A stretch of DNA of 64,000 nt from Ilex aquifolium (lineage: Eukaryota; Streptophyta; Magnoliopsida; Aquifoliales; Aquifoliaceae). The translations under genes and the position numbers were made by a program. Position 1 is the stretch's first letter. Each line of letters opens with the position of its first letter. Below are positions 1 to 13,130 of this stretch, piece after piece. The notes below the pieces were generated by a model. That model saw nothing but the letters and a program-made list of their open reading frames with translations, made no database searches and was not told the DNA's origin. Where the stretch lies: positions 12,434,960-12,498,959 of the forward strand of contig OX637409.1 in the NCBI GenBank assembly GCA_951799425.1, written 5' to 3'.

Positions 1-684
1 ACAGCTCTACATGCAGCGCTGCAGTACTAGGAAGGCAGAAATTCAGTGACCCTGCGCTGATTTTAGGGGCTACAGCCCTTGTTTTAATGTGGACGCGAAT
101 TCTGACTTGTTTTTTATCCGAAATTGGACTCTAATGCCACATATATGCTAGGGTTTGAGTTGGAATAAGGGAATACTAATTTTGGGGGCTGCTAAGAAGA
201 GAGGAAGGACCAAAGATTGATAGAAAATTGAAAGCAAGAATCGAAGGAAGCAACACGAAGAAAATCGAGATTGAAGGCTAGAGAAAGATTAAAGATTGCA
301 ACTAAGTTTTCATTCCTTTTCTCTTACTTTTAGTTCTTGATTTTTTGAGATGTTGTTTAATTTGAGGATGATGTTTTTCAATTACATTATGAACTAAATT
401 TTTATTAAGATTGAAACGGAACATGATGTTTAGTTAAATTGATTTACTCTCGTTTCTAGTTCTTATTGATCATATGTAAGTTGTTTATCATATTGTGTGC
501 TTAATATATAATTGTGTGGCCAACAATTAATTTGATAACTTAGATGAAATTGGGAGATGAATTCAAGGTTTAGATCGGAATAGTTGGGTTTGTGTATAGG
601 ATATAAATATACCTATATGTCGTGTGTAACTTTTATGAGAGTTTGAACTTAATGAATCTATTCTAACGAATTTTGCATAGGAAT
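1..684 (+). mobile_element. Athila/Tat-type LTR, left part (interrupted by the Tekay element)
   Basis: A/T-rich non-coding DNA that continues at 9918 after the inserted Tekay-type element; the 5 bp GGAAT at 680-684 is repeated at 9918-9922. The continuation ends in a segment typical of the 3' end of Athila/Tat LTRs. The start lies outside the window. A perfect palindrome TGCAGCGCTGCA sits at 12-23. No coding capacity is visible. Family assignment rests on the LTR end at 10200-10294. Confidence 0.6.
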
Positions 685-1494
685 TGTAACGCCCCAAATA
701 CCACCCTGGACGGCATTACACTATGAAACCATTTATGTCATGAGAGCAACTAAATATATATCCATCAAATAAGAAACATTCTTAATATTAACAAAATTTG
801 GGCAGAGTCTCCTTTGTACAGGAAGCTCCACCCAAAAATCACAACCTGTGCAATTCTATTCACTTGACCACACCGGGTCCATTTAACCATCCAATAGCAA
901 TAACATTTCTATTTATCATCTATACTATCCTTAACATTATCCCAAAAGAAAATAGGCCAAGCAATGGCATTTACATTCCAAGAGGATTAAAGTACACTTG
1001 CAGCGGAATAACAAAATACTAGACTTTACAAGGTTCAAAATGAATATCCTAGTCTAGAACAAAAGAAAGTGTCGCTCTAGGCGTCCACCTCGGGATCCAC
1101 ACTCCCGTCCAGGGGAGTCTCCCAAGTAGCGGGCTCCTCGACCCCTACGTCCTCCTCTTGTAGGTAATCTGAAAAATGTTAGCGGTAGGGGATGAGCACA
1201 AAGCTCTGTAGAACAATTCTCTCAAACCCATACAAGGTTTAGAAAAGCATTTAAAACGGTCGGTCTCATTTCACAAATATCATACATAACTTTTGAAGTA
1301 AAGCAGTGCCATTTAATAGATCTCAAGTTTACGGAACAACGGTAATTGAATGAGTAAAAGAAACCACTATACATTTAGCAAACCATTTCCAAATATAATC
1401 CAATCCTCCATTCACAATTTCCAACAATTCTTTGGGTAGGTGGCATACTTTAGGGTAACCTCCACCCCCCGTTTAGGTCCTCTTTGATTCTCAA

Positions 1495-1757
1495 GCATCC
1501 TTACAAGGAACCTCTCACAAATCATTTCATGGCTTCCCAAGCATCCTTACAAGGAACCTCTTGGGAAGGGGGTGAGCATCCTTACAAGGAACCTCTCACA
1601 AATCACTTCATGGCTTCTCAAGCATCCTTACAAGGAACCTCTTGGGAAGGGGTGAGCATCCTTACAAGGAACCTCTCACAAATCACTTCATGGCTTCCCA
1701 AGCATCCTTACAAGGAACCTCTTGGGAAGGGGTGAACATCCTTACAAGGAACCTCTC
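1495..1757. repeat. 80-bp tandem repeat in the LTR
   Basis: Three units and a partial fourth start near 1495, 1576, 1656 and 1736. Each unit is itself built from two related halves that begin with GCATCCTTACAAGGAACCTC. The array is present in both LTRs (second copy near 8489-8751) with the same copy number, so it predates this insertion. Confidence 0.9.
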
Positions 1758-2386
1758 ACAAATGTATATCACAAGCAACCCAACCAAGAATACAATCCCA
1801 ATATTTATCTCCATTTCCAATCATTTATCCAAAATCCCCAAATTTAAGCATGTGACATTGTCAATAACCAACCAAGAAAAATGCAAGAGATCATTATAAA
1901 CATCATTTGTTGCACAATATAAAACTCTAAGTTTTGAAAGTGAAGACCAAGGAATTCCCAAGAGAAAAGTCCATTTTCCTTACCAATCAATGATTGAAGA
2001 TGAAAAAGAAAGATAAAATGGTTACCAAACCATCACATAGTTCAAAACATGGCATTGATTGCAAAAATATAAAGAATCAAAGATTTCTCTAACACATATC
2101 CAAGATTTAGAGAAAGAGACATATGTATATACACACATATATATATATATATATATAGCCCTAGCCTCAATGTGAGAGAGTGAGAGAAAACCCCTACCTC
2201 TTCCTTAGTTTGGTGTGAAGACCTTGAGGATTGATCTACTTTGAGGTGAGAATCCCCTTCCTTCTTCCTCCCCCAAGGCTCTCTAGGGTTAGAAATGGGG
2301 AAAATGGGTGAAGGAGACGGTTTTGGTGTATTTAGAAGGCAAGAATCGGGGAAAATCGCGAACTGATCTGGGTGTATATAAATGGT

Positions 2387-2419
2387 ACCGTCCGGACGGT
2401 GCCTTGGGCGTCCGGACGC
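2387..2419. promoter_or_regulatory. GTCCGGAC palindrome pair in the Tekay LTR
   Basis: Two perfect palindromes, ACCGTCCGGACGGT and GCGTCCGGACGC, lie 7 bp apart. They share the core GTCCGGAC but have different, still symmetric, outer arms. The same pair is in the other LTR at about 9377-9409. A regulatory role is inferred from the symmetry and from comparable clusters in other LTRs of this window. Confidence 0.6.
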
Positions 2420-2927
2420 TGGCAACTCTCTGTCCCAGTTTTCTGTCCCAACTTCCAGAGCAGTTTTCACCTATTTAGAGCTCGAATTGGAGAATTTTCA
2501 TGAGACACACTTTTGTAGCCCTAGATGTCTAATATCTACTGTAAAAATTTCAGATCAATTGGACTTAAGGATAAAAAGTTATGGCTAAATTACTAAGAAG
2601 TGTCCAAAATCCTAAATTCCCAAATTTTCTCTAAAATGTGTTTTAACTCCAAAATACTTCCTAACTTCTAATACACCTCATATTACCTCTCCCAAGGTTT
2701 TTCGACCTTCCGGACTCAATGAAAACCTTATTTTGACCTAAAAACCTTTAGAAACTTGTCTATTCACCCTTTCCAAGTTTAAACATCTTCGACACGTAAA
2801 CTTCCCAAATCAATTCGCATCTCTAGTTTTTATTCCTATCGTCACTACTCATATCCACATCTTTACAATTATTATTTACTATATATATATCTCTATAAAT
2901 ATATAAAAGAAAATTCGGGGTATTACA

Positions 2928-2942
2928 ATCCACCCCCCTTAA
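2928..2942 (-). other. Polypurine tract of the Tekay-type element
   Basis: Read on the minus strand this is a purine run (AAGGGGGGTGGA) directly next to the 3' LTR, the expected site for plus-strand DNA priming. Confidence 0.85.
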
Positions 2943-2968
2943 AGAAAGTTTCGTCCTCGAAACTTACC

Positions 2969-5900
2969 TCAAGTAGCGAATAAGTGCGGGTACTTCTCTT
3001 GCATTTCCAACTCCGGTTCCCAAGTAGCTTCCTCCACTCCGTGATGTTGCCGCAAAACTTTCACCAGTCGGATGACTTTGTTGCGAAGCTCTTTCTCCTT
3101 TGTGTCGAGAATTCTCACCGGTTGCTCTTCATATGTTGCTCCGTCTTCAACTTCAATATCTTCCAAGTCTACGACATGTGTTGCATCCGACTGACACTTC
3201 CTCAACATGGACACGTGAAATACGTCATGCACCCCCGACAACTGAGCTGGTAACCGCAACTGATACGCCGCTTTGCCCACAACTTTGATCACTTCAAATG
3301 GCCCGGTGTATCTTGGCGCTAACTTTCCCTTCTTGCCGAATCTAAATACTCCTTTCTTGGGCGACACTTTGAGAAATACATAGTCTCCCACCTTAAATTC
3401 TAAGGGTCTTCGTCGGTGGTCCGCATAGCTCTTCTGTCTACTTTGTGCCGTGCGTAGCCTCTCCCGGATGAGTTGAATCTTCTCTGTAGTTTCCCGAACA
3501 ATCTCCGGCCCAAATAAGCTACTCTCGCCCGCTTCCAACCAACACGTCGGTGATCGACATGGCCTTCCATACAATGCCTCATATGGTGCCATCCCAATAC
3601 TTGCCTGATAGCTGTTGTTGTAAGCAAACTCCACCAACGGTAAGTGGTCGCTCCAACTCCCCTTGAAGTCCAACGTGCAAGCGCGTAACATATCCTCCAC
3701 AATCTGTATCACCCTCTCGGATTGGCCATCCGTTTGGGGATGAAAAGCCGTACTGAAGTGCAACTCTGTCCCCATAGCTCTTTGAAGACTTTGCCAAAAT
3801 TGCGCTACGAAACGGGAATCACGATCCGACACTATGGATAGCGGAACTCCATGCAATCTCACTATCTCGCGAATATAGAGCTTGCTCAGGGTCTCTAACG
3901 TGTCGGTGGTCTTCATACCCAAGAAGTGAGCGGACTTGGTGAGTCTATCAACAATGACCCATACGACATTATGTCCTCGTGAAGTCCGTGGAAAACCAGA
4001 TACGAAGTCCATGGTGATGTGATCCCACTTCCATTCTGGGATAGGCAAAGACTGTAGGACTCCTCCTGGCCTTTGATGCTCAATCTTCACCTGCTGGCAC
4101 ACCGCACATTTTTCCACATATTGGGCCACATCTCGCTTCATTCCCCTCCACCAGTATTGACGCTTCATGTCCCTATACATCTTTGTGCTACCAGGGTGGA
4201 TAGCAAACTTGGAGCGATGACACTCTCCCAGTATTTCCTCCTTTAGGGACGAATCATTGGGAACACATAGCTTCTCCCCATATCTCAACTCTCCATTCTT
4301 CCAAGACCATCCTTCAATCGCTTCTCCATTCTCCAATCGGGCTCTAATCAAATCGAGTTCCGAATCCAAGCATTGCCACTCCACCACCCGTTGCCGAAGT
4401 GTCGGTTGAGCCATAAGGTTGAATATATAGGGTTGATACTCCGGTCCATCCACCCATAGGTCGTACTCCTCCAATGCATCAATCATTTTCCACCTATTTA
4501 CCGCAAGAGAATTGATTTCACCCCGAGACTTCCTGCTAAGAGCGTCGGCAACTACATTGGCCTTCCCCGGATGGTAGTTGAGCGTAAACTCATAATCTTC
4601 CAAGTACTCAATCCACCTTCTCTGCCGGAGATTCAAGTCTTTCTGTGTGAAGATATACTTGAGGCTTTTATGGTCCGAGAACACTTGAAATTTCTCCCCG
4701 TATAAATAACATCTCCACAACTTAAGAGCAAACACCACCGCAGCTAGCTCCAAGTCGTGTGTGGGATAATTCTGCTCATGCACCTTGAGTTGCCTCGAGC
4801 CATAAGCCACTACCTTCCCTCCTTGCATTAGAACGCATCCCAAGCCTCGTAGGGAAGCATCAGTGTAGACATCGTAGCCTTCCCCACTACTCGGAATAAT
4901 GAGGATAGGCGCCGTTGTCAACTTCTCCTTCAAGGTGCGGAAAGCTAGTTCACACGCTTGAGTCCATAGAAATTTCTCCCCCTTCTTTGTGAGGCGAGTC
5001 ATCGGCATCGCAAGCTTGGAAAACCCTTCCACAAACCTACGATAATAGCCGGCTAACCCCAAGAAACTCCGTACTTCTGTCACGTTCTTCGGTGGTTCCC
5101 ATTTCATCACGGCCTCAATCTTTGCGGAATCGACCGCTACTCCTTGTTCGGACACAACATGGCCAAGGAACTTCACTTCCTTCATCCAAAACTCACACTT
5201 GCTCATCTTCGCATATAACTTATATTCTCTCAATGTTTGTAGCACAATAGATAGATGACGAGCATGTTCCTCCTGAGTTTGTGAGTAAATCAATATGTCA
5301 TCAATAAACACAATGACAAATTGATCGAGGTAAGGTCGGAAGACTCTGTGCATCAAATCCATGAAGGCTGCGGGGGCATTAGTCAATCCGAACGGCATCA
5401 CCGTATACTCGAAATGACCATACCGGGTACGGAAAGCAGTCTTTGGAATATCCTCCTCCTTAATCCGCAACTGATGATAACCCGTGCGAAGATCAATCTT
5501 GGAGTAATATTTCGAACCCTTCAACTGATCAAATAAGTCATCAATTCTCGGCAACGGATACTTATTCTTCACGGTAACCCGATTCAACCTCCGGTAATCC
5601 GTGCACAACCGTAGAGTCTCATCCGTTTTCTTCACGAAGAGGACCGGGGCTCCCCAGGGTGAAGTGCTTAGGCGGATAAACCCAATCGCCAACAAATGAT
5701 CCAACTGCTTCCTTAGCTCCTTCAACTCCAAAGGTGCCATCCGGTAGGGAGCAATGGATATGGGTTCGGTTCCCGGATAGAGATCGATCTTGAACTCAAT
5801 TTCCCTATGTGGCGGTAATCCGGGTAATTCCTCGGGAAAAACATCCGAAAACTCCGATACAATTAAAACCACATCCGTATGGAGTTTATCCCTGTCATCT

Positions 5901-7561
5901 CCCATCAAGCTAGCTAAGAAACTCAATTGACTTCCCGCTTTCGCTTTTAAGAATCTACTACCCGTAGTAGGGAATGGATGGGAAGAATCTCGGTTATTCA
6001 CAAAACTGAAAATGACTCCCCCCGGTAACTGAAATGTAATCCGTTTGCGGAAACAATCCATTACCGCCCGGAAAGCAGACAACAAGTTCATCCCGAAAAT
6101 CACATCATACCCCTTTATCTCTAAAGCAATCAAATCCACAATCAATTCGTGCTCCCCAATGCGAAGCACGCAATCCTTGCAGACTTGGCTAGTATCTAAC
6201 CGTTCTCCCGTGGGCAAGCTAATGTCCATAACATGCTCTAGCTTCGTGAAACTCAATCCCAAATCAAGTGCATATGTTGTGCGTACAAATGAGTGGGTTG
6301 CACCGGGGTCAAATAATATTCGCGCCCAAGAATTGTAAATAAGGACAATACCTTCCACAACGGCATTGGCAATGTCCTCCTCCGGCTGAGTCAAAGCAAA
6401 TACTCGCCCTTGGTTGGCGCCGCCGGGGGCTTGAGCTTGTATCGGTCGCTGCGGTGCAGGCCTCGGTGGTGGTGGGTGGGCTGCTGGTACCTGCCTGGCG
6501 GTCTGGATAGGCCCCTGAGGTGGAAAAACTGGGCAATGCATCCGAAGATGTCCCACACCTCCACATGCAAAACAGGATCGTGGGGTAAAACCGGCTCTAG
6601 TCTGAGTATCTCCCTCTCCTCGGGCTGTCAAAAGTCGCTGTCCCCCTGTCTGGTCTGGGCGACGATATGGTGTCGGTCTCTGTGCCCCACTAGTGCTAGC
6701 ACCCGTCCGGATCGGACCTCCCCTCGAGAAGCCCTGTCGTCGCTGGCTATCCTCTATGTCTCTCTCTACCAGTGCAGCTCTATCCACCAAGTCCCCAAAA
6801 TCACGTATCCGGAGAGCCACCAACTTCTCCCTAATGACCGGCCTCAGACCCTGCTCGAAGCGCTTGGCCCTGTCGGCCTCAGTCGATATAAATCCCGTAG
6901 CATAACGGGAGAGCTCGTCGAACCGCCTCTCATACTCAGCCACGGTCATACTACCCTGTCGTAGTGCAAGAAAATCCGCCTTCATTCTGTCTCTGACCGA
7001 TTCAGGGAAGTATTTATCTTGGAAAAGTTGATCGAACTCTTCCCAAGTGAGTGTGTCGATGTCCCTTCTCCTCTTTATGGCATCCCACCAATAGTCGGCC
7101 TCCCCCTCAAACAGGTAGGTCGCCAAACCAACTCTCAAATCCTCGGCAACTCCCATGCCGTCACAGATCTTCTTCACTCGGCGGATCCATCTATCCGCCT
7201 CCAAAGGATTGGAGCTTCCTTGGAAGTTGGGTGGTCGTTGTCGTAGGAATTCCCGAAGAGCGATCATCCTTCGGTCTCCGTTCCCATTGCCCGGTACTTG
7301 AGCTAGGGGATGAGCTCCACCATTGTGGTTGTTGTTACCATTTTGGCTTTGTACCAAAGTGGTGAGCTCCCTCAAGCATTGGTAAATGCCTTGCATGGCA
7401 TCCGGAGGTGGTGGTGGTGGTGGATTTGCTTGACCTCCACGGCCACGGCCACGTCCGCGTCCCCGTATACCTTCCATCCTGCACATCAATCCATAATTTA
7501 GTTCCCTTGACGTGCAAGATATAACTAAAGTGATATGTAGAATGTCTTGATTTAAGCACAA
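2969..7561 (-). CDS. Tekay-type gag-pol polyprotein
   Basis: A single open frame of 1530 codons. The likely start is the methionine at codon 29 (7475-7477), which begins a Gly/Arg-rich and proline-rich gag N-terminus; the first 28 codons look like read-through of the leader. Domains in order, with approximate residues: retrotransposon gag 110-260; CCHC knuckle ([14 protein letters not shown]) near 328; aspartic protease near 417; reverse transcriptase with FIDD near 753; RNase H (YTDAS) near 897; integrase zinc-binding region about 1110-1160; integrase core about 1183-1281; C-terminal chromodomain about 1470-1528. These are the standard activities for particle assembly, maturation, reverse transcription and integration. 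A chromodomain is known in this lineage to steer integration towards particular chromatin. Expression and activity are not shown by sequence alone. Confidence 0.95.
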   Translation of the reverse strand: MCLNQDILHITLVISCTSRELNYGLMCRMEGIRGRGRGRGRGGQANPPPPPPPDAMQGIYQCLRELTTLVQSQNGNNNHNGGAHPLAQVPGNGNGDRRMIALREFLRQRPPNFQGSSNPLEADRWIRRVKKICDGMGVAEDLRVGLATYLFEGEADYWWDAIKRRRDIDTLTWEEFDQLFQDKYFPESVRDRMKADFLALRQGSMTVAEYERRFDELSRYATGFISTEADRAKRFEQGLRPVIREKLVALRIRDFGDLVDRAALVERDIEDSQRRQGFSRGGPIRTGASTSGAQRPTPYRRPDQTGGQRLLTARGEGDTQTRAGFTPRSCFACGGVGHLRMHCPVFPPQGPIQTARQVPAAHPPPPRPAPQRPIQAQAPGGANQGRVFALTQPEEDIANAVVEGIVLIYNSWARILFDPGATHSFVRTTYALDLGLSFTKLEHVMDISLPTGERLDTSQVCKDCVLRIGEHELIVDLIALEIKGYDVIFGMNLLSAFRAVMDCFRKRITFQLPGGVIFSFVNNRDSSHPFPTTGSRFLKAKAGSQLSFLASLMGDDRDKLHTDVVLIVSEFSDVFPEELPGLPPHREIEFKIDLYPGTEPISIAPYRMAPLELKELRKQLDHLLAIGFIRLSTSPWGAPVLFVKKTDETLRLCTDYRRLNRVTVKNKYPLPRIDDLFDQLKGSKYYSKIDLRTGYHQLRIKEEDIPKTAFRTRYGHFEYTVMPFGLTNAPAAFMDLMHRVFRPYLDQFVIVFIDDILIYSQTQEEHARHLSIVLQTLREYKLYAKMSKCEFWMKEVKFLGHVVSEQGVAVDSAKIEAVMKWEPPKNVTEVRSFLGLAGYYRRFVEGFSKLAMPMTRLTKKGEKFLWTQACELAFRTLKEKLTTAPILIIPSSGEGYDVYTDASLRGLGCVLMQGGKVVAYGSRQLKVHEQNYPTHDLELAAVVFALKLWRCYLYGEKFQVFSDHKSLKYIFTQKDLNLRQRRWIEYLEDYEFTLNYHPGKANVVADALSRKSRGEINSLAVNRWKMIDALEEYDLWVDGPEYQPYIFNLMAQPTLRQRVVEWQCLDSELDLIRARLENGEAIEGWSWKNGELRYGEKLCVPNDSSLKEEILGECHRSKFAIHPGSTKMYRDMKRQYWWRGMKRDVAQYVEKCAVCQQVKIEHQRPGGVLQSLPIPEWKWDHITMDFVSGFPRTSRGHNVVWVIVDRLTKSAHFLGMKTTDTLETLSKLYIREIVRLHGVPLSIVSDRDSRFVAQFWQSLQRAMGTELHFSTAFHPQTDGQSERVIQIVEDMLRACTLDFKGSWSDHLPLVEFAYNNSYQASIGMAPYEALYGRPCRSPTCWLEAGESSLFGPEIVRETTEKIQLIRERLRTAQSRQKSYADHRRRPLEFKVGDYVFLKVSPKKGVFRFGKKGKLAPRYTGPFEVIKVVGKAAYQLRLPAQLSGVHDVFHVSMLRKCQSDATHVVDLEDIEVEDGATYEEQPVRILDTKEKELRNKVIRLVKVLRQHHGVEEATWEPELEMQEKYPHLFAT

Positions 7562-7661
7562 GACATAAAAAAAAATTTAACTTAACAATTTCCTTCACCC
7601 TAATCCTATATCTCTAATGGTGATTCATAACCTACAGCTCCCATGTAAGACCTAAAGCCTA

Positions 7662-7674
7662 GGCTCTGATACCA
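7662..7674 (-). other. Primer binding site, tRNA-iMet
   Basis: On the minus strand TGGTATCAGAGCC begins four bases inside the 5' LTR. It is complementary to the 3' end of plant initiator-Met tRNA, the primer used by most chromoviruses and Copia elements. Confidence 0.9.
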
Positions 7675-7678
7675 ACTT

Positions 7679-9917
7679 TGTAACGCCCCAAATACCACCC
7701 TGGACGGCATTACACTATGAAACCATTTATGTCATGAGAGCAACTAAATATATATCCATCAAATAAGAAACATTCTTAATATTAACAAAATTTGGGCAGA
7801 GTCTCCTTTGTACAGGAAGCTCCACCCAAAAATCACAACCTGTGCAATTCTATTCACTTGACCACACCGGGTCCATTTAACCATCCAATAGCAATAACAT
7901 TTCTATTTATCATCTATACTATCCTTAACATTATCCCAAAAGAAAATAGGCCAAGCAATGGCATTTACATTCCAAGAGGATTAAAGTACACTTGCAGCGG
8001 AATAACAAAATACTAGACTTTACAAGGTTCAAAATGAATATCCTAGTCTAGAACAAAAGAAAGTGTCGCTCTAGGCGTCCACCTCGGGATCCACACTCCC
8101 GTCCAGGGGAGTCTCCCAAGTAGCGGGCTCCTCGACCCCTACGTCCTCCTCTTGTAGGTAATCTGAAAAATGTTAGCGGTAGGGGATGAGCACAAAGCTC
8201 TGTAGAACAATTCTCTCAAACCCATACAAGGTTTAGAAAAGCATTTAAAACGGTCGGTCTCATTTCACAAATATCATACATAACTTTTGAAGTAAAGCAG
8301 TGCCATTTAATAGATCTCAAGTTTACGGAACAACGGTAATTGAATGAGTAAAAGAAACCACTATACATTTAGCAAACCATTTCCAAATATAATCCAATCC
8401 TCCATTCACAATTTCCAACAATTCTTTGGGTAGGTGGCATACTTTAGGGTAACCTCCACCCCCCGTTTAGGTCCTCTTTGATTCTCAAGCATCCTTACAA
8501 GGAACCTCTCACAAATCATTTCATGGCTTCCCAAGCATCCTTACAAGGAACCTCTTGGGAAGGGGGTGAGCATCCTTACAAGGAACCTCTCACAAATCAC
8601 TTCATGGCTTCCCAAGCATCCTTACAAGGAACCTCTTGGGAAGGGGTGAGCATCCTTACAAGGAACCTCTCACAAATCACTTCATGGCTTCCCAAGCATC
8701 CTTACAAGGAACCTCTTGGGAAGGGGTGAACATCCTTACAAGGAACCTCTCACAAATGTATATCACAAGCAACCCAACCAAGAATACAATCCCAATATTT
8801 ATCTCTATTTCCAATCATTTATCCAAAATCCCCAAATTTAAGCATGTGACATTGTCAATAACCAACCAAGAAAAATGCAAGAGATCATTATAAACATCAT
8901 TTGTTGCACAATATAAAACTCTAAGTTTTGAAAGTGAAGACCAAGGAATTCCCAAGAGAAAAGTCCATTTTCCTTACCAATCAATGATTGAAGATGAAAA
9001 AGAAAGATAAAATGGTTACCAAACCATCACATAGTTCAAAACATGGCATTGATTGCAAAAATATAAAGAATCAAAGATTTCTCTAACACATATCCAAGAT
9101 TTAGAGAAAGAGACATATGTATATACACACACATATATATATATATAGCCCTAGCCTCAATGTGAGAGAGTGAGAGAAAACCCCTACCTCTTCCTTAGTT
9201 TGGTGTGAAGACCTTGAGGATTGATCTACTTTGAGGTGAGAATCCCCTTCCTTCTTCCTCCCCCAAGGCTCTCTAGGGTTAGAAATGGGGAAAATGGGTG
9301 AAGGAGACGGTTTTGGTGTATTTAGAAGGCAAGAATCGGGGAAAATCGCGAACTGATCTGGGTGTATATAAATGGTACCGTCCGGACGGTGCCTTGGGCG
9401 TCCGGACGCTGGCAACTCTCTGTCCCAGTTTTCTGTCTCAACTTCCAGAGCAGTTTTCACCTATTTAGAGCTCGAATTGGAGAATTTTCATGAGACACAC
9501 TTTTGTAGCCATAGATGTCTAATATCTACTGTAAAAATTTTAGATCAATTGGACTTAAGGATAAAAAGTTATGGCCAAATTACTAAGAAGTGTCCAAAAT
9601 CCTAAATTCCCAAATTTTCTCTAAAATGTGTTTTAACTCCAAAATACTTCCTAACTTCTAATACACCTCATATTACCTCTCCCAAGGTTTTTCGACCTTC
9701 CGGACTCAATGAAAACCTTATTTTGACCTAAAAACCTTTAGAAACTTGTCTATTCACCCTTTCCAAGTTTAAACATCTTCGACACGTAAACTTCCCAAAT
9801 CAATTCGCATCTCTAGTTTTTATTCCTATCGTCACTACTCATATCCACATCTTTACAATTATTATTTACTATATATATATCTCTATAAATATATAAAAGA
9901 AAATTCGGGGTGTTACA
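7679..9917 (-). repeat. 5' LTR of the Tekay-type element
   Basis: Right copy of the LTR, nearly identical to 685-2927, including the 80-bp tandem repeats (about 8489-8751) and the palindrome pair (about 9377-9409). It would drive transcription of the minus-strand gag-pol gene. Confidence 0.95.
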
Positions 9918-10294
9918 GGAATATAGTAATTTAAGTGGGAGAGATATGCTTATCTAAGTATCAGAAGAGGTTTGATAAATAATTTTGAAGTCTTAGTTAA
10001 CAACTTAATTTGATCAATTAACTGGAAAGAGAGTGGAAAGATTTATACGAAGCATTAGGGGAAGTGGTAATCTTAAATTCTTTTATCCGGTGAAATCACT
10101 CATTGTTTAGTAATTTTAGATTTAGTTTTAAATTAGTAATTCCATAGTTCAATTCCAATTGTTTAAATAAAATTGAATTGATAGAAAGTTAGTACTTGAA
10201 ATTTATTAGTAACAATTTTCCGTGGGAACGATACTCTACTTATCACTTTATTACTTGTTGATCGTGTATACTTGCACGTAAATTGTCAATATCA
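9918..10294 (+). mobile_element. Athila/Tat-type LTR, right part
   Basis: Continuation of the LTR in 1-684 after the target duplication. The stretch 10200-10294 (a GTGGGAACGATACTC motif, then a T-rich segment and a GTATACTTGCACG motif, ending in ATCA) is typical of the 3' end of Athila/Tat LTRs. It abuts reverse-transcriptase coding sequence of opposite orientation at 10295, so it appears inserted into the older Athila copy. Confidence 0.6.
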
Positions 10295-13130
10295 AATTCG
10301 GACAACAACTACCTGTGTGGGGCTGACCCATTTAGTATCAGATATAGGATAGATAATGTTAGCATCTAACAGTTTAAGCACTTCAGCCTTGACTATTTCT
10401 TTCAAATGCGGATTCAATCTTCTTTGTGGCTTTTGGGATGGTTTAGAATCTTCTTCTAAGTATGTGCAATGAGTACATAGAAGATGAATTATTCCCTTTA
10501 TATCTGCTATTGACCAACCGATAGCACTTTTGTGATTCTTTATGACTTCAATCAATTTCTCTTCCTGGACTACTGAGAACTTTGAAGATATTATTATTGG
10601 ATGAGTTTCATCCTCCCACAAGAAGATATATTTGAAGTCAGTCGAGAGAGGTTTCATTTATGGCTTAATAACTTCAACAATGGAATTTACGGACTTGGGT
10701 TGAGCATGCAATAATTTTTCAAACTTTGGACTCCATCTTTCAATGACTGACACCTCTACAGACTCATCATTATATACAGATTCCAATGCATGTGACTCCT
10801 TCTTTGTACACTCTTTTTCAAATAGACTCTGAGTTAACAACTCTACACAATTTACTTCACTAATCATCTATTCTTCTCTGAGCTGTTTAACCATGTTAAA
10901 CAAATTCAATTCCAAGGTCATGTTTCCAAATGAAAGTTTCATGATTTCACTCCTACAATTAATCAATGCATTTGATGTAGCAAGGAATGGTCGACCTTGA
11001 ATGACAGGAATGTATGTAGAAGCATTTAGAGCTGGCTGAGTATCTAAGACAATGAAATCAATTGGGAAATAGAATTTATCCACTTGAACTAACACATCCT
11101 CCACAACTCCTCACGGGGTTTTCACAGATTGGTCTGCCAATTGCAATGTGACATTGGTGGGTTTCAACTCACCCAACCCTAACTATTTATAGACCGAGTA
11201 TAGAAGCAAATTAACACTGGCTCTCATATCAAGCAGGGCTTGCTCAATCCATAAATTTTTGATTATGCACGACACTGTGGGACTTCTAGGATCTTTGTAC
11301 TTAAGAGGAGCCTAGTGCTGGATGATAGAACTAACATGCTCTGTTAGAAATGCTCTTTTTTGTACATTGATCTTTCTTTTGACTGTGCAAAGGTCTTTCA
11401 AAAACTTAGCATAAGATGGGACTTGTTTGATTGCATCTAACAGGGGGATGTTAATCTTTACCTGCTTGAAAAACTTAAAGATTTTAGAGTGATTGGTTGG
11501 AGATTTAGGTTTCTTGACTGCTTGAGGAAAATTTAACGAGTTAGGACACGAAGTTTCTTTTTCATTTAGGGGTTATGGTTCCTTTTCAATTGCAAGTTCA
11601 GGCTCAACTAGTTCATTTACTGTGATTGACTCAGGTTTGGCTTAGGAATTAACATATCTCTAATGGTTTTTTCTATCACTTTACCACTTCTCAGTGTGGT
11701 AATTGCTTGGACCTGATTTATAGATGGTTCAGATGTCAAAACATTGGCCTGGTTTTGACTTTGTGGGGGGTTTTGGTTAAGATGGGAATTTTTCCTTTTC
11801 TGACATTCTCAAGGACTGGGTCAATTTGGCTAAATGACTCTTGATGTCTTCAATACTCTGTGAGGTTTGAGTTTTGAAATCATTAAATGCATGAGTGTGC
11901 TGAGTATTGAAACTCATCTAACTCTGAATAAACAGGTTCATGGTATCCTCTAGACTTCTTTTGTGTGGGGGTTGATATGGCTGATATGACTGCTGAGTTT
12001 GGGGCTGATATTACTACTGAGTTTGGGGCTGATATGAGAGTGGACCTTGTGGTTGACTCATAGATTGTGTGTTTTTCCAACTGAAATTTGGGTGATTCCG
12101 CCACCCTAGGTTATAGGTTTCGGAATAAGGATTGGAATAAGGCTTGTTAAAATTGGAAATGACATTGGACTATTCCATTAAGACCTCTTTGAATGCAAAA
12201 ATGGTTGGACATTCCCCCGTGGGATGTCCTGACAATGCACAGATTTCACATGGTTGCTCAGTGGTAGATACTACAGACATTTCCTTCATTTTTTTCATTT
12301 CTAAAGCTTCTAGTTTTCGGGGCAAAGTAGCCATTCTGGTCCTTAGATCATCATCTTCTTTTAACAAATACTTCCCTCCTTGGGATGTAGATGGCTTGGT
12401 CTCAACGATGTTTGGAGAGGTCGAGTCCCACATTTGGGAACTGTCAGAAATGGTATCAAAGAATACAAATGCCTCTTCGAGACTTTTACCCATAAATTCT
12501 CCCTGGACCATCATTTCAACAAACTGACGCAATGCAGACGGGAGGGTGTTATAGAAAAAACCTACGAGAGTCCAACTCTCAAATGCATGATGCGGGCAAG
12601 CTTAGAGAAGATCATTAAATCTCTCCCAACATTGATAAAAATTTTCCCCTTCTTCTACAGAAAAATTCATGATTTGTCATTACAATGCATTGCTACGATG
12701 CACAGGAAAAAACTTTTTGAAAAACTCAGTTTGCAAAACTTGTCAACTCGGAATAGACTTGACTTTTAAAGAATTTAGCCACCGTTTAGTTTTGTCCTTC
12801 AAGGAGAAAGGAAAATGTTTCAACTTAGCCATTTTAGAATTATATTGCAAAGCTCCACAGACTTCTTCACATTCTTTAACATGCAAGTGTGGGTTTTCAG
12901 ACTCCAGACTATGAAACTATGGTAACAACTGTATTGTCCATACCTTTATATTGAAATTTGGAGCGTTTGTGTGAAAAGTAAAACATGACGGGACACTAGT
13001 GCGTGTAGGATGCATATATTCTCTTAATGGTCGGACATTCTGAACTACCTCTTGTCCTCGTTGATTATTATGTGCCATGCTTAATTCAAATGATGCTTGT
13101 GATGAAGATGAAGATGATGGAGATGAAGGA
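10295..13130 (-). pseudogene. Athila-type gag-protease-RT fragment (fossil)
   Basis: Minus-strand coding remains in the order expected for Athila. Gag (about 12170-13080) includes the retrotransposon-gag region and a CCHC-like motif (CEICALSGHPTGECP). Protease (about 10870-11290) is recognised by SVNLLLYSVYK and IQGRPFLATSNALI. The start of reverse transcriptase (10295-10657) shows IGWSIADIKGI, QRRLNPHLKEIVKAEVLKLL and IIYPISDTKWVSP. These strings are very close to known Athila proteins. The copy is old and broken, with at least half a dozen breaks, and ends at the LTR insertion at 10294. Confidence 0.85.

Larger units (their letters stand above)
685..2927 (-). repeat. 3' LTR of the Tekay-type element
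   Basis: Left copy of the 2.24-kb LTR; because the element lies on the minus strand this is its 3' LTR. It contains an approximately 80-bp tandem repeat (1495-1757), an AT microsatellite near 2136-2158, and two CCGG-centred palindromes (2387-2419). It also carries a block at about 2486-2585 resembling a sequence found in the B-family LTRs. Confidence 0.95.
685..9917 (-). mobile_element. Complete Tekay-type (Ty3/gypsy, chromodomain) LTR retrotransposon
   Basis: Two LTRs of about 2.24 kb (685-2927 and 7679-9917), each TG...CA, flank an internal region with one long minus-strand gag-pol frame. The 5-bp target duplication GGAAT lies at 680-684 and 9918-9922. The primer site at 7662-7674 is complementary to initiator-Met tRNA, and a polypurine tract lies next to the left LTR. 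By eye the LTRs differ at about 7 positions plus a microsatellite length change. With an assumed rate of 1.3e-8 per site per year that is roughly 0.1-0.2 million years. The element looks whole. A C-terminal chromodomain and long LTRs fit the Tekay/Del lineage of chromoviruses. Confidence 0.95.

Noticed and set aside
1484-1899. Repetitive plus-strand ORFs in the Tekay LTR
   Set aside because: They are translations of the 80-bp LTR repeat, with no domain and no codon constraint; the two LTR copies are alike only because the LTRs are.
2136-2158. AT microsatellite as an origin or regulatory site
   Set aside because: A simple dinucleotide repeat whose length differs between the two LTRs; nothing further supports a function.
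5321-7365. Several plus-strand ORFs of 70-180 codons opposite gag-pol
   Set aside because: They are antisense shadows of the intact minus-strand polyprotein.
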